Positions 63,659 through 64,000 of a stretch of 64,000 nucleotides of DNA are shown one piece after another. The first letter of the stretch is position 1; every line of letters starts with the position of its first letter. Under the pieces are notes generated by a model. The model had not been told where the DNA came from. It did not search any database and saw only the letters and a program-made list of their open reading frames with translations. The position numbers and the translations under genes are program-made. The stretch comes from Tepidibacter hydrothermalis (GTDB lineage Bacteria; Bacillota; Clostridia; Peptostreptococcales; Peptostreptococcaceae): the NCBI RefSeq assembly GCF_029542625.1, contig NZ_CP120733.1, positions 1,364,001 through 1,428,000 of the forward strand, written 5' to 3'.

Positions 63659-64000
63659 TATGCTGTCACAAGAAGAAATCAATGCTCTTTTAAAGGGGAG
63701 CTTGGAAGACGTTTCTTCTGAAGATGCAGATAAAGATAAAATTTTATTAAATGATATAGAAAAAGATGCTGTTGGAGAAATTGGAAATATAAGTATGGGA
63801 ACTTCTGCTACAACTTTATTTACATTGATAGGCCAGAAAGTAAGCATAACTACTCCGACTGTAGATATTGTTACTTTAAATGAAATGGCGAGTAAATATC
63901 CATTACCATTTGTTGCGGTTGAAGTGGGGTATAAAGAAGGTTTAACTGGAAGTAATTTATTAGTTTTAAAAGAGGATGATGTTAAGGTAATCACTTCTCT
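63648..64000 (+). CDS. fliY: Flagellar motor switch phosphatase FliY (partial, cut by window end)
   Basis: The first about 117 residues of a FliY/FliN protein. The N-terminus MMNDMLSQEEINALLKGS repeats the FliM-type CheY-binding peptide, and the CheC phosphatase domain begins at DAVGEIGNISMGTSATTL, with the E-x-x-N residues used for CheY-P hydrolysis. It starts at ATG 63648, overlapping the fliM stop, behind AAGGGTG. The rest, including the second CheC motif and SpoA domain, lies beyond the window. Confidence 0.92.
   Translation, partial: MMNDMLSQEEINALLKGSLEDVSSEDADKDKILLNDIEKDAVGEIGNISMGTSATTLFTLIGQKVSITTPTVDIVTLNEMASKYPLPFVAVEVGYKEGLTGSNLLVLKEDDVKVITS

Overview
The window is chromosomal DNA of a low-GC, anaerobic, motile and probably spore-forming member of the Clostridia, most likely Peptostreptococcaceae or a close relative. 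The supporting signs are strongly A/T-rich codon use with strong purine-rich Shine-Dalgarno sites and many TTG/GTG starts, an NAD-linked trimeric [FeFe] hydrogenase, a Na+-pumping decarboxylase, a CotSA-type spore-coat glycosyltransferase, a small DUF3787-type protein, a T-box-controlled asnS and a Clostridia-type flagellar operon. The species cannot be fixed from this sequence alone. No rRNA, tRNA, CRISPR array, prophage or insertion sequence was seen.

Layout. 1-8.2 kb: a flavin oxidoreductase with a MarR regulator, a cation/proton antiporter, a cytosolic parvulin, an amino-acid permease, and a glycosyltransferase-galU pair. 8.4-11.7 kb: a four-gene Na+-translocating oxaloacetate decarboxylase (alpha, gamma, biotin carrier, beta). 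11.8-17.3 kb (minus strand): hydCBA hydrogenase and lrgAB. 17.4-20.1 kb: small proteins and a T-box leader with asnS. 20.2-26.8 kb: accessory-looking genes (DUF2339/DUF3999 pair, metallophosphoesterase, staygreen homologue, pentapeptide/K+ channel) separated by copies of a dispersed structured repeat. 26.9-39.2 kb: a DD-carboxypeptidase, a sugar nucleotidyltransferase fused to a degenerate phosphomannomutase, and a 2829-residue cyclic beta-1,2-glucan synthase-like enzyme. 39.4-48.7 kb: a LacI regulator with deoC, flavodoxin, ABC-F protein, M15 peptidase, peptide transporter, YerC and an MFS transporter. 49.2 kb to the end: the flagellar operon flgB-flgC-fliE-fliF-fliG-fliH-fliI-fliJ-(ylxF/motE-like)-fliK-flgD-flgE-flbD-motA-motB-fliL-fliM-fliY, still running at the window edge.

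How the parts fit. Hydrogenase and decarboxylase are typical of fermentative redox balancing and Na+ energetics. GalU would supply UDP-glucose both to the spore-coat glycosyltransferase beside it and to the giant glucan synthase 23 kb away.

The most notable observations are: (i) a dispersed intergenic repeat family with two hairpins whose arms change in a compensating way between copies; (ii) two sugar nucleotidyltransferase genes that appear to start at AUC and AUU; (iii) loss of the phosphoserine and Mg-loop residues in the fused phosphomannomutase domain; (iv) a chlorophyll-type staygreen homologue in an anaerobe; (v) a 24-bp-stem hairpin in the flagellar operon leader; (vi) a promoter with a cre-like operator on its start point upstream of a LacI-type gene. 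Many starts were reassigned because the Shine-Dalgarno sequence sits about 8 nt before a downstream codon and overlaps the longest-ORF start.
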